Shown here one piece after another: positions 8,035 to 15,881 of a stretch of 64,000 nt of DNA. Origin of the DNA: an uncultured Angelakisella sp. GTDB lineage: Bacteria > Bacillota > Clostridia > Oscillospirales > Ruminococcaceae. Each line of letters starts with the position of its first letter. Positions within the stretch are counted from its first letter, which is position 1. The notes beneath the pieces are model-generated. The model was given only the letters and a program-made list of their open reading frames with translations, had not been told where the DNA came from and did no database searches. The DNA lies in contig CAKSYU010000007.1 of NCBI GenBank assembly GCA_934524965.1, positions 1 to 64,000 on the forward strand, given 5' to 3'. Both the position numbers and the translations under genes were made by a program.

Positions 8035-9775
8035 ACCGTACAAAGGCTTTGAACCCAAGTGGCTGCTGACCCCCGCGCCGGAGGGGAGCTACCGCTCCAT
8101 CTTCCGCTGGGGCGATCCCGAGTTTTTCAAATACCCCAAGGAAGCGCTGTACAAGCTGATGAAAGAGACCTTCCACATGACCGATGACGATTTTCGGGAT
8201 TACACCGATGATATCGGCTTTGACAAGGTAGAGCTGCCCGACCACCCCTCCCGCCTTGCGCCGGAGCATCTGGCGGCGCTGCGGCAGATCGCCGGCGAGG
8301 AATATGTCACCACCGAGGATTACCCGCGGCTTTCGGTCGCCTACGGCTGCACCGGCTACGACCTGCTGCGCCTGCGCCATAAGCAGATCGACAGCCTGCC
8401 CGATGTCGTTGTTTACCCCGATACCACCGAGCAGGTGGAGGAGATCGTCCGCTACGCGGCACAGCATAAGATCCCGCTGTATGTCTACGGCGGCGGCAGC
8501 TCCGTCACCCGCGGCGTGGAGCCCATTAAGGGCGGCATCTCGCTGGATATGAGAAAGCGCTTCAACAAGATCCTCAGCTTCAATGAGGTCGATCAGACCA
8601 TCACCGTGCAGGCGGGACTTTCCGGCCCCGCGCTGGAGGAAGCGCTGCAGGCGGCGCCGGAGCGCTTCGGCGCCAAGCGTCAGTACACCTGCGGTCACTT
8701 CCCGCAGTCCTTCGAGTACAGCAGCGTGGGCGGCTGGGTCGTTACCCGCGGCGCCGGACAGAACAGCACCTACTACGGCACCATTGCCGATATCGTCCTT
8801 TCCCAGAAATACGCCACCCCCATCGGGCGCATCGTCACCCCCCACTACCCGCGGGAAGCCACCGGTCCCGACCTGAACCAGATCATGATGGGCTCCGAGG
8901 GCACCTTCGGCGTCCTTACCGAAGTGACCCTCAAGGTATTCCGCTGGCAGCCGGAAAATCGAAAGCGCTTCTCCTACATGTTCCGGGATTGGGAGACCGC
9001 CATGGCGGCAGCGCGGGAAATGATGCAGTGCGAATGCGGCTATTCCTCGGTGTTCCGCCTTTCCGATCCCGAGGAGACCCACCTGATGCTCAAGCTGTAC
9101 AATGTCGATGAGACCCCGCTGGCGCCGCTTTTGGGCAAGCTGGGCTACAAGGATATGGAACGCTGTATGTTTCTTGGCTTTACCGACGGCGAAAAGGGCT
9201 TTTCCAAAAATGTGGCGAAGAATATCGCCCGCATCGCCCGCCGCTTCGGTGCCATGCCCATGACCGGCTATGTCACCAAGAGCTGGGAGAAGGGCCGCTT
9301 CAACGATCCCTACCTGCGCGATACTCTCATGGATTTCAGCGTCATCACCGATACGCTGGAGTGCAGCGTCAACTGGTCGAATATGGCGCAGGTGCACCGT
9401 GATGTCCGCGCGGTCTGCCACGCTCTGCCCAATACCATCGTCACCACCCATATGTCCCACTGCTACCCGCAGGGCGCCAACCTCTACTTCATCTTCATCA
9501 CCAAGATGAACGATGCCGCTGAGTTCAAGCGCTACCACACCACCATTCTCGATGCGATCCAGAAGTCCGGCGCCGCCATTTCCCACCATCACGGCATCGG
9601 CAAGATGTTTGCCCCGTGGCTGGAGGGCTACATCGGGGAAAAGGAATACGGCGTGTTCCGTGTCCTCAAGGATTACTTTGACCCCGATTATACCATGAAC
9701 CCCGGCGGCACCATCGGTCTGGATCTTGAGCCGGAGGAGAAAAAGCACCTCAACGAGCGCCGCGACTACCGCTGA
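8024..9775 (+). CDS. FAD-linked oxidase, alkyldihydroxyacetonephosphate synthase (AGPS)-like
   Basis: 583 residues. A PCMH-type FAD domain begins near residue 125 (LPDVVVYPDTTEQVEEIV, then YGGGSSVTRGVE with the pyrophosphate-binding loop), followed by QYTCGHFPQSFEYSSVGGWV and MGSEGTFGVLTEVTL. The C-terminus has SHHHGIGKM (~525) and a late DPDYTMNPGG, both characteristic of AGPS. AGPS swaps the acyl chain of acyl-DHAP for a fatty alcohol in ether lipids; bacterial relatives may instead be simple 2-hydroxyacid oxidases. Last gene of the TetR-controlled operon, followed by a terminator. Its pairing with G3P dehydrogenase-like subunits suggests DHAP/G3P or ether-lipid metabolism (inference). Confidence 0.82.
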   Translation: MSNKPYKGFEPKWLLTPAPEGSYRSIFRWGDPEFFKYPKEALYKLMKETFHMTDDDFRDYTDDIGFDKVELPDHPSRLAPEHLAALRQIAGEEYVTTEDYPRLSVAYGCTGYDLLRLRHKQIDSLPDVVVYPDTTEQVEEIVRYAAQHKIPLYVYGGGSSVTRGVEPIKGGISLDMRKRFNKILSFNEVDQTITVQAGLSGPALEEALQAAPERFGAKRQYTCGHFPQSFEYSSVGGWVVTRGAGQNSTYYGTIADIVLSQKYATPIGRIVTPHYPREATGPDLNQIMMGSEGTFGVLTEVTLKVFRWQPENRKRFSYMFRDWETAMAAAREMMQCECGYSSVFRLSDPEETHLMLKLYNVDETPLAPLLGKLGYKDMERCMFLGFTDGEKGFSKNVAKNIARIARRFGAMPMTGYVTKSWEKGRFNDPYLRDTLMDFSVITDTLECSVNWSNMAQVHRDVRAVCHALPNTIVTTHMSHCYPQGANLYFIFITKMNDAAEFKRYHTTILDAIQKSGAAISHHHGIGKMFAPWLEGYIGEKEYGVFRVLKDYFDPDYTMNPGGTIGLDLEPEEKKHLNERRDYR

Positions 9776-9796
9776 AACCGAATGATCTGTTCCACA

Positions 9797-9838
9797 CAGT
9801 CCGGAGAACTACGGTTCTTCGGGCTGCTTTTTTATTTT
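9797..9838 (+). terminator. rho-independent terminator after the flavoprotein operon
   Basis: A 13-bp stem with two G-T wobbles (CAGTCCGGAGAAC / GTTCTTCGGGCTG), a 4-nt loop and a run of seven T, 21 bp after the stop codon. Confidence 0.8.
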
Positions 9839-9870
9839 CTCGATTTTCCCGAAAAAATTGAAAATATCTG

Positions 9871-9919
9871 TTGACAATAACATATGAGCGTGCTATCATA
9901 TGAACAATGAAACATATGA
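9871..9919 (+). promoter_or_regulatory. promoter with ArsR-type operator
   Basis: TTGACA (9871-9876) and TATCAT (9894-9899), 17-bp spacer. Across the spacer and -10 is an inverted repeat CATATGA-N8-TCATATG (9881-9902), with a third CATATGA half-site at 9913-9919. This fits autorepression by the ArsR protein encoded immediately downstream, released by metal. Confidence 0.75.
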
Positions 9920-9931
9920 ATGGAGGTCGAA

Positions 9932-10315
9932 ATGATGCCCAAGCATGATCACACCGCACTGCTGCAAACGGTGCGGCGGGAGCTTCCGTCTGAGGAACTG
10001 CTCTGCGATCTCTCGGATCTTTTTAAGGTATTTGGCGATACCACCCGCATGCGGATCCTGTATTCGCTGTTTGAGAGCGAGCTTTGCGTCTGCGCCATCG
10101 CGGAGCTTTTGGGTATGACGCAATCCGCCATCTCCCATCAGCTCAAGGTGCTGCGGGAAAATAAGCTGGTCGCCTCCCGTCGGGAGGGCAAGACCATCTA
10201 TTATTTTCTGGCAGATGATCATGTCCGCACCATCATCGGGCAGGGCTTTGAGCACCTGACCGAGCACGACCGCCACGAAACCCATCAACACAATATTTCC
10301 AAGGAGGAAAAATAA
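9932..10315 (+). CDS. ArsR/SmtB-family metal-sensing repressor
   Basis: 127 residues from ATG 9932; the ATG at 9920 is rejected because GGAGG lies within that stretch, 7-8 bp before 9932. Winged helix-turn-helix with the metal box ELCVCAIAELLGMTQSAISH (residues ~50-70), where the two Cys match the CadC/ArsR alpha3 metal site, and a His-rich C-terminus (HDRHETHQH) suggesting an additional site. It most resembles CadC/SmtB sensors of Cd/Pb/Zn. It heads an operon with an HMA protein and a CadA-type ATPase and has palindromic sites in its promoter. Confidence 0.9.
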   Translation: MMPKHDHTALLQTVRRELPSEELLCDLSDLFKVFGDTTRMRILYSLFESELCVCAIAELLGMTQSAISHQLKVLRENKLVASRREGKTIYYFLADDHVRTIIGQGFEHLTEHDRHETHQHNISKEEK

Positions 10316-10316
10316 C

Positions 10317-10538
10317 ATGAAAAAGACCTACATGCTGGAAGACCTGGACTGTGCCAACTGCGCCGCTAAAATGGAGGAAGCCATCTCCAAGATCGACGGT
10401 GTGACCTACGCCCGTGTCAGCTACCTCGCGCAGAAGCTCACGCTGGAAGCCGATGACGCCCGCTACGATGACGTTCTGGCGGAGGTCGTAAAGACCTGCA
10501 AGCGTGTCGAGCCTGACTGCCGTATCCTGCTGAAGTAA
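10317..10538 (+). CDS. heavy-metal-associated (HMA) domain protein
   Basis: 73 residues, a single ferredoxin-like HMA domain. The metal motif is LDCANCAAKME near residue 9, and the fold pattern (MEEAISKIDGVTYARVSYLAQKLTLE) matches P-type ATPase N-terminal domains and CopZ-like chaperones. It starts 2 bp after the ArsR stop with AAGGAGGAAA upstream. The ATPase encoded next lacks its own HMA domain, so this protein probably acts in trans as its metal-binding partner. The DCANC core is the form usually seen in Cd/Zn/Pb rather than Cu proteins. Confidence 0.88.
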   Translation: MKKTYMLEDLDCANCAAKMEEAISKIDGVTYARVSYLAQKLTLEADDARYDDVLAEVVKTCKRVEPDCRILLK

Positions 10539-10593
10539 CTTAAGTAATTTTTTCTTCACCACCCATGACAGATAGGGAAAGGGGAATACCGAA

Positions 10594-12435
10594 ATGACAA
10601 GAAAACAGAAAAAGCATCTGGCACGCATCATCGTCGCGGCGGTGCTGCTGGCGCTGGTGTGGCTCGTCCTCCCGCTGGAGGGCGTCTGGCAGCTCCTCGC
10701 TTACTGTGTGCCGTATTTCATCGTCGGCTGGGACGTCCTGTGGGGTGCGCTCCGCAAGATCCTGCACGGTGACCTGATGGACGAGGAATTCCTCATGTCC
10801 ATCGCCACCATCGGCGCCTTTGTGCTGGGCGATTACCGTGAAGCCGTTGCCGTTATGCTGTTCTACCAGATCGGCGAGTGGTTCCAGGGTGTCGCGGTCG
10901 GCAAGACCCGCCGCAACATCACCCAGCTGATGGATCTCCGCCCCGACTACGCCAATGTAGTGCGAAACGGCGAGGAGGAAAAGGTAGACCCCGAGGAAGT
11001 AGAGGTGGGCGAGACCATCATCGTCCGTCCCGGCGAAAAGATCCCGCTGGACGGCGTGATCCTCGAAGGCTCCACCGCCGTGAATACCGCCGCCCTGACC
11101 GGCGAAAGCCTGCCGCAGGATAAGGCGGAGGGCGATGCCGTCGTCAGCGGCACGGTGAACCTCACCGGCGTCATCACGGTCAAGACCCAGAGCGCCTACG
11201 GCGAATCCACCGCCGCCAAGATACTGGAGCTGGTGGAAAACGCCGCCGAACAGAAGGCGAAGGTCGAGGGCTTCATCACCCGCTTTGCCCACTGGTACAC
11301 CCCCTGTGTCGTGGTCGGCGCGGCGCTGCTTGCCGTCATTCCGCCCCTGTTCTTCTCCCAGCAGTGGAGCGTCTGGGTGGAGCGTGCTTTGGTATTCCTG
11401 GTCGTTTCCTGCCCCTGCGCTCTGGTCGTCAGCGTGCCGCTTACCTTCTTCGGCGGCATCGGCGGGGCTTCCCGCTGCGGTATCCTTGTTAAGGGTGCCG
11501 GCTATATGGAGACCCTTGCCAAGGCGAAAACCGTTGTGTTCGATAAGACCGGCACCCTTACCAAGGGCAGCTTTACCGTGACCCACATTGTCCCCTCCGT
11601 CGGGACAAAGGAGGAGCTGCTGGCGACCGCTGCGGCGGCGGAGAGCTTCTCCCATCACCCCATCGCGCAGTCGGTGGTCGCCGCCTACGGCAAGCCCATC
11701 GAAAAAGAGATCGAGGACGCCAAGGATCACACCGGACGCGGCATCGAAGCCGTTATCGAGGGCAAGCACATCTTTGCCGGCAACGAGCGTCTGATGAACG
11801 AGATCGGCGTCACCCCCGCCCCTGTTACCGAGGTCGGCACCGTCATTCACATGGCGGCGGATCAGGATTATCTCGGCTATCTGGTCATTGCCGATACCCC
11901 GAAGCCCGACGCGGCGGAGGCGATCCGAGCCCTGAAGGCGGAGGGCGTCGAAAAGACCGTCATGCTCACCGGCGATAAGACCGCCGTGGCACAGGCAGTC
12001 GCCGGCGAACTGGGACTGGACGAGTACCGTGCCGAGCTGCTGCCTGCCGATAAGGTCTCGGCGGTGGAGGAAATGCTGCAAACCGGTTCTCCCCTGGTAT
12101 TCGTCGGGGACGGCATCAATGATGCCCCTGTCCTTGCCCGTGCCGATGTCGGCGTGGCAATGGGCGCTCTCGGCAGCGATGCCGCCATTGAAGCGGCGGA
12201 TATCGTCCTGATGGACGATGCCCCCAGCAAGCTGGCGCTTGCCGTCCGGCTTTCCCGCCGCACCATGCGCATCGTCTGGCAGAATGTCATCTTCGCGCTG
12301 GCGGTCAAGGCGATCGTGCTGGTCATGGGCGCCACCGGCGACGCGAATATGTGGATCGCCGTCTTTGCCGATGTCGGCGTGCTGGTGCTGGCGATCCTCA
12401 ACGCCATGCGGGCACTGCTGGTTCCCAAAAACTAA
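10594..12435 (+). CDS. cadA: Cd2+/Zn2+/Pb2+-exporting P-type ATPase
   Basis: 613 residues, membrane-bound P1B-type ATPase. It has two early transmembrane helices, a membrane pair near residues 60-105, actuator TGES (as ALTGESLPQ), the CPC metal-binding helix (VVSCPCALVVSVP at ~270), phosphorylation site DKTGTLT (~317), an HP locus (SHHPIAQS) and GDGINDAPVL in the P domain. The C-terminal helices follow. P1B-2 pumps exporting Zn/Cd/Pb have this pattern. It lacks the N-terminal HMA domain, which is supplied by the upstream 73-residue gene. Last gene of the ArsR-regulated operon and followed by a strong terminator. Confidence 0.93.
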   Translation: MTRKQKKHLARIIVAAVLLALVWLVLPLEGVWQLLAYCVPYFIVGWDVLWGALRKILHGDLMDEEFLMSIATIGAFVLGDYREAVAVMLFYQIGEWFQGVAVGKTRRNITQLMDLRPDYANVVRNGEEEKVDPEEVEVGETIIVRPGEKIPLDGVILEGSTAVNTAALTGESLPQDKAEGDAVVSGTVNLTGVITVKTQSAYGESTAAKILELVENAAEQKAKVEGFITRFAHWYTPCVVVGAALLAVIPPLFFSQQWSVWVERALVFLVVSCPCALVVSVPLTFFGGIGGASRCGILVKGAGYMETLAKAKTVVFDKTGTLTKGSFTVTHIVPSVGTKEELLATAAAAESFSHHPIAQSVVAAYGKPIEKEIEDAKDHTGRGIEAVIEGKHIFAGNERLMNEIGVTPAPVTEVGTVIHMAADQDYLGYLVIADTPKPDAAEAIRALKAEGVEKTVMLTGDKTAVAQAVAGELGLDEYRAELLPADKVSAVEEMLQTGSPLVFVGDGINDAPVLARADVGVAMGALGSDAAIEAADIVLMDDAPSKLALAVRLSRRTMRIVWQNVIFALAVKAIVLVMGATGDANMWIAVFADVGVLVLAILNAMRALLVPKN

Positions 12436-12474
12436 AACCGAATTCTCCTTAATCGACATAGAATTTACCTCCTC

Positions 12475-12508
12475 GGGCGATCTGCTGCAAACAGCAGACC
12501 GCCCTGCC
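12475..12508 (+). terminator. terminator after cadA, with a second hairpin nearby
   Basis: GGGCGATCTGCTG-caaa-CAGCAGACCGCCC forms a long stem with one mismatch, followed by TGCCCGTTTTCTT. A second stem CCCCGAAGC/GCTTCGGGG sits at 12549-12571. Confidence 0.75.
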
Positions 12509-12600
12509 CGTTTTCTTCCGCTCCCAGTGAAAAACACTCTTTCTCCCGCCCCGAAGCTCTCTGCTTCGGGGCGCTTTGCTGCCCCGCGCGGCGGTCGGAT

Positions 12601-12629
12601 TTGCCTTTTTCGGCAGGCTATGGTAGAAT
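12601..12629 (+). promoter_or_regulatory. promoter of the ankyrin-like lipoprotein gene
   Basis: TTGCCT (12601-12606), 17 bp, TAGAAT (12624-12629), 30 bp before the start codon. Confidence 0.55.
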
Positions 12630-12658
12630 ATCCACAACTTACCGAATGGGAGAATTGT

Positions 12659-14383
12659 ATGCTGAAACGAATTACCGCGCTGCTGCTGGCGGTCATGATG
12701 ATCCTGCTGACTGCCTGCGGCGCCAAGGAATATGACCTTTCCGCCGTGTTTGCCGCCGAGGAGGCGGAGCGTGCCGGCTGGCTTGCCGACCCCGATAACG
12801 CGGCGCTGTGGGAGGAACTGGGGCTTTCCGGCTCGGTGGTCTCGGCAGGGGAGCCTGCCGCCATGACCATCGGGGCGCAGCAGTGGCTGCTGCAGCCCGC
12901 CACGGTGAATGGCGAAGCCGTTACCCTGTGCTACTGCCTTGATGAACAGAACCGTCCGCTTCTGGATCTGCGGGCTTCCTTCGGGCTGAATGTTCTGCCG
13001 CCGGAGGAATGGTATGCCTGTGAGGATCTTTTCACAGTGCGGGTGTGGGCGACCCTCGGCGGTGAGCTGCCGGAGGGCTACCTTGCCGAGGAGGACGCGG
13101 GGCTGACCCGCTATGCCGTACAGCTTACCGACCCCGCCACCGGCGAGACGGTAACAGCCGTTGCCGCCGACAGCACCCTTTCGGCGCTGCTTGCCGATGG
13201 CGAGCGCCATGCCCTGTGCCTGCGGCTGCGTGCCATGCAGCAGGGCGAGCCGCTGCTGCGGGTCATCACGGTGCTGTGCGAGGGCTGGCTGGAGCCGCAG
13301 TCGGTGCTGCGGGCACAGTCGGAGCAGCTTTTGTGGGCAGCGCGCCACGGCGAAAACGAGACGCTGCGCCTGCTGCTTTCGGAAGCCAATGTCACCGTTA
13401 CCGACCGTAACGGCGACGGGCTGCTGTTTGCCGCCCTGCAAAGCGGCAATGCCGATACCGTGGAGCAGGTGGTAAAAGCCGGCGTCACCTCGGAAAATCA
13501 CAATCTCTACTGGGTCGACCCCATCACGCTGACCATTGCCGAGCGGCAGGACTGGCAGCAGCTGCTGGCGGCGCTGGAGGAACAGAACACCGATACCGGC
13601 TGCACCGCCCCCTCCATTGCCCACTACTACACCGCCGCCGGTGATGCCGAGCGCCTTGCGCTGTACCTTGCCCACTTCAGCCTGACGGCGGAGAAGATCC
13701 CGCTCTCCGAGGCGGAAAGCACCACCGCCGCGCTGCGCTACGATATCGAAAGCGCCCAGACCGGCAACCTGCTGGATCTTGCCGTGACCGCCGATGACAC
13801 CGAGACCGCCGCCGTGCTGCTGCAGAACGGCGTTACTGCCTCGCCCCTGCTGCTCAAGAAATTGCAGGCTTCGCCCACCACCCTTTCCGATGAAATGCTG
13901 GCGCTGCTGGGCAAATACCGCTACTTCGGCGTGCTGGACGAGGTGCTGGAGGACTACCGCAGCTTCCGGCAGAGCTACGAGGAGGTAGCGGGGGAGAGCT
14001 GCCGCCGCTTTGAGAAGGACTACGCCGCCTACTGCGAGGCGATGGAAAAGGGCGACAGCTTTGCCGCCGCCGGCATTATGGATAGCGGGCTGTTAGATGA
14101 GATCGTCGGTCAGCTGGAGGCGGTGCAGAATGTGGCAAAGCCCGAGACCGAAGCCATCAACGCCCTGTGGGACCTGATGTTTGAATACGCCGATATGATG
14201 GATACCGCCGGTTATTATTACAAGCGCATCTCCCTCAGCACCTATGTGGTCACCCGCCGCTACTACCGTGCCCTGTTTGAAAACCGTCTCGGTCGGGCGC
14301 ATGATCTTTACGAGGAATTCAAGCGCCAGACCGCCGTTTACGATCACCTGCTGGAAAACTGGGCACCCAGCCCCGTCCAATAA
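12659..14383 (+). CDS. lipoprotein with ankyrin-like repeats
   Basis: 574 residues from ATG 12659. The N-terminus is a lipoprotein signal (ITALLLAVMMILLTACG) with lipobox LTAC, so it is probably anchored to the outer face of the membrane. Residues ~220-420 contain helical repeats reminiscent of degenerate ankyrin units (LLWAARHGENETLRLLLSEA, then DGLLFAALQSGNADTVEQVV, later TETAAVLLQNG). The C-terminal ~150 residues are predicted helical with no recognised domain. The frame stays open upstream to 12218 within cadA but that is a shadow; the signal peptide and promoter fix the start. Function unknown. Monocistronic. Confidence 0.8.
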   Translation: MLKRITALLLAVMMILLTACGAKEYDLSAVFAAEEAERAGWLADPDNAALWEELGLSGSVVSAGEPAAMTIGAQQWLLQPATVNGEAVTLCYCLDEQNRPLLDLRASFGLNVLPPEEWYACEDLFTVRVWATLGGELPEGYLAEEDAGLTRYAVQLTDPATGETVTAVAADSTLSALLADGERHALCLRLRAMQQGEPLLRVITVLCEGWLEPQSVLRAQSEQLLWAARHGENETLRLLLSEANVTVTDRNGDGLLFAALQSGNADTVEQVVKAGVTSENHNLYWVDPITLTIAERQDWQQLLAALEEQNTDTGCTAPSIAHYYTAAGDAERLALYLAHFSLTAEKIPLSEAESTTAALRYDIESAQTGNLLDLAVTADDTETAAVLLQNGVTASPLLLKKLQASPTTLSDEMLALLGKYRYFGVLDEVLEDYRSFRQSYEEVAGESCRRFEKDYAAYCEAMEKGDSFAAAGIMDSGLLDEIVGQLEAVQNVAKPETEAINALWDLMFEYADMMDTAGYYYKRISLSTYVVTRRYYRALFENRLGRAHDLYEEFKRQTAVYDHLLENWAPSPVQ

Positions 14384-14477
14384 ATCTTCCGTTTTCCCCG
14401 CGCGTGCGGGCGCGCACCCGCGTACCCCAAAAGGATTTTACCGAAAACAATAAATAAGCAGAAAGAAGGCGCCTGCC

Positions 14478-15233
14478 ATGATCTTTTACCTTACCGGCAC
14501 CGGCAACAGCCGCTGGGCGGCACAGCTTCTGGCGGATCACCTGCACGATACCGCCGAAAACGCCGCCCCGTTCCTCAAAAGCGGGCTGAACCCCTCGTTC
14601 CATTCCGACCTGCCGTGGGTCTTTGTCTGCCCCACCTACGGCTGGCAGATCCCCCACATCTTTGCCGATCTGCTGCGGCGCACCGGCTTTGACGGCAGCA
14701 GGCAAGCCTATTTTGTTCTCACCTGCGGCAGCGATATCGGCGCTGCGGCGCCCCGACTGGAAAAGCTGTGCGGGGAGCTGGGGCTGGAATACCGCGGGAC
14801 GTTGGGACTGGTGATGCCGGAAAACTATGTCGCCATGTTCCCCGTGCCGGAGGAGGACGAGGCGAAGAACATCATTGATGCCGCGCGGGAGCCGCTTTTG
14901 GAGACTGCCGCCCTCATCGCGGCGGGCAAGCCTCTTGCCGGGCGGCGCGTCACCCTTACCGACCGGCTGAAAAGCGGCATCATCAACCGCTTTTTCTACC
15001 GCTTCTGCATCAAAAGCAAGCCCTTTTACACCACCGCCGCCTGCACGGGCTGCGGACGCTGCGCCAAAATGTGCTTTACCAACTGCATCGTGATGCAGCA
15101 GGGCAGACCCCGCTGGGGAGAGGGCTGCACCCACTGCATGGCGTGCATCTGCGGCTGTCCGCAGCATGCCATCGAATACGGCAAAAAGAGCAAGGGCAAG
15201 CCCCGCTACCGCTGCGAGGAGTATACCGGCTGA
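14478..15233 (+). CDS. EFR1-family flavodoxin/ferredoxin protein
   Basis: 251 residues. N-terminal flavodoxin-like domain with the FMN loop FYLTGTGNSRWAA, and a C-terminal 2x[4Fe-4S] ferredoxin domain: CTGCGRCAKMC...C near residue 195 and CTHCMACICGCP near 216. This is the domain order of the EFR1 family, small electron carriers common in anaerobic Firmicutes. Soluble, presumably cytoplasmic. The redox partner is not evident. AGAAAGAAGG lies before ATG 14478. Confidence 0.9.
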   Translation: MIFYLTGTGNSRWAAQLLADHLHDTAENAAPFLKSGLNPSFHSDLPWVFVCPTYGWQIPHIFADLLRRTGFDGSRQAYFVLTCGSDIGAAAPRLEKLCGELGLEYRGTLGLVMPENYVAMFPVPEEDEAKNIIDAAREPLLETAALIAAGKPLAGRRVTLTDRLKSGIINRFFYRFCIKSKPFYTTAACTGCGRCAKMCFTNCIVMQQGRPRWGEGCTHCMACICGCPQHAIEYGKKSKGKPRYRCEEYTG

Positions 15234-15252
15234 TTTTTGGCGGGGGAAACGC

Positions 15253-15281
15253 CTGTTTGGGCGTTAAAACAGCCTTTTTTG
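15253..15281 (+). terminator. probable terminator after the EFR1 gene
   Basis: CTGTTT pairs with AAACAG across a short loop, followed by CCTTTTTTG; it ends 14 bp before the next promoter. Confidence 0.4.
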
Positions 15282-15294
15282 TGCAAAATAGTGC

Positions 15295-15323
15295 TTGCAA
15301 AGCCCCGCCCTTTGTGGTATAGT
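15295..15323 (+). promoter_or_regulatory. promoter of the rimP-nusA-infB operon
   Basis: TTGCAA (15295-15300), 17-bp spacer, TATAGT (15318-15323), 75 bp before rimP. Confidence 0.7.
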
Positions 15324-15344
15324 CATATTTGTAATAGTTAGTAG

Positions 15345-15378
15345 AAAGGAAAGAGTGGGGCGACCCGCTCTTTCCTTT
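15345..15378 (+). promoter_or_regulatory. stable leader hairpin before rimP
   Basis: AAAGGAAAGAG pairs with CTCTTTCCTTT and an inner GGG pairs with CCC around a GCGA tetraloop. The hairpin lies wholly within the leader, about 15 nt after the predicted transcription start. It could be an attenuation or NusA autoregulation element, or simply stabilise the mRNA. Confidence 0.45.
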
Positions 15379-15398
15379 ATGTTAGGGGAGGCAAGTCA

Positions 15399-15881
15399 AT
15401 GGCGAAAAAGAACACCGCGGCGGTCGCGGAGGAGCTGGCACAGCCCATACTCGATGAAATGGGACTGCTGCTGTGGGACGTCGTCTACGAAAAGGAGGGC
15501 AGCGGCTGGTATCTGCGCTACTATGTCGATAAAGAGGGCGGCATTGATATCAACGATTGCGAGGCGTTTTCCCGCGCCGTGGAAAAGGCGCTGGACGCCG
15601 CCGATCCCATCGAGGGCAGCTACACGCTGGAGGTGTCCTCCCCGGGCATCGAGCGGCAGCTTACCCGTGACTGGCACTTCGAGTCGCTGATGGGCGAGCA
15701 GTTGCTGGTGCGGCTCATTCGTCCGGTGGAGGGCGTGCGGGATTTCATCGGCACCCTGACCGCCTACGCCGATGGCGTGCTGACCCTGCTGCTGGACGAG
15801 GAGACCGAAATGAATGTGGAACGCGGCGAGACTGCGTTTATCCGTTTGTATAATGATTTTAGTGGAGGAATAGGAAAATGA
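15399..15881 (+). CDS. rimP: ribosome maturation factor RimP
   Basis: 160 residues, normal length. Matches RimP in order: LAQPILDEMGLLLWDVVYEKEGS...LRYYVDKEGGIDINDCE in the N-terminal alpha/beta domain, the signature YTLEVSSPGIERQL near residue 79, and a C-terminal SH3-like beta domain. RimP binds the free 30S subunit and helps assemble its head. First gene of the classic operon; it overlaps nusA by 4 bp. Confidence 0.95.
   Translation: MAKKNTAAVAEELAQPILDEMGLLLWDVVYEKEGSGWYLRYYVDKEGGIDINDCEAFSRAVEKALDAADPIEGSYTLEVSSPGIERQLTRDWHFESLMGEQLLVRLIRPVEGVRDFIGTLTAYADGVLTLLLDEETEMNVERGETAFIRLYNDFSGGIGK

Noticed and set aside
12218..12658. Upstream extension of the ankyrin-like lipoprotein frame
   Set aside because: Lies out of frame inside cadA and across its terminator; the lipoprotein signal and promoter define a start at 12659.
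14390..14423. Terminator after the ankyrin-like lipoprotein gene
   Set aside because: The CGCGTGCGGG/CCCGCG palindrome is GC-rich but has no following T-run, so it is not called as a terminator.
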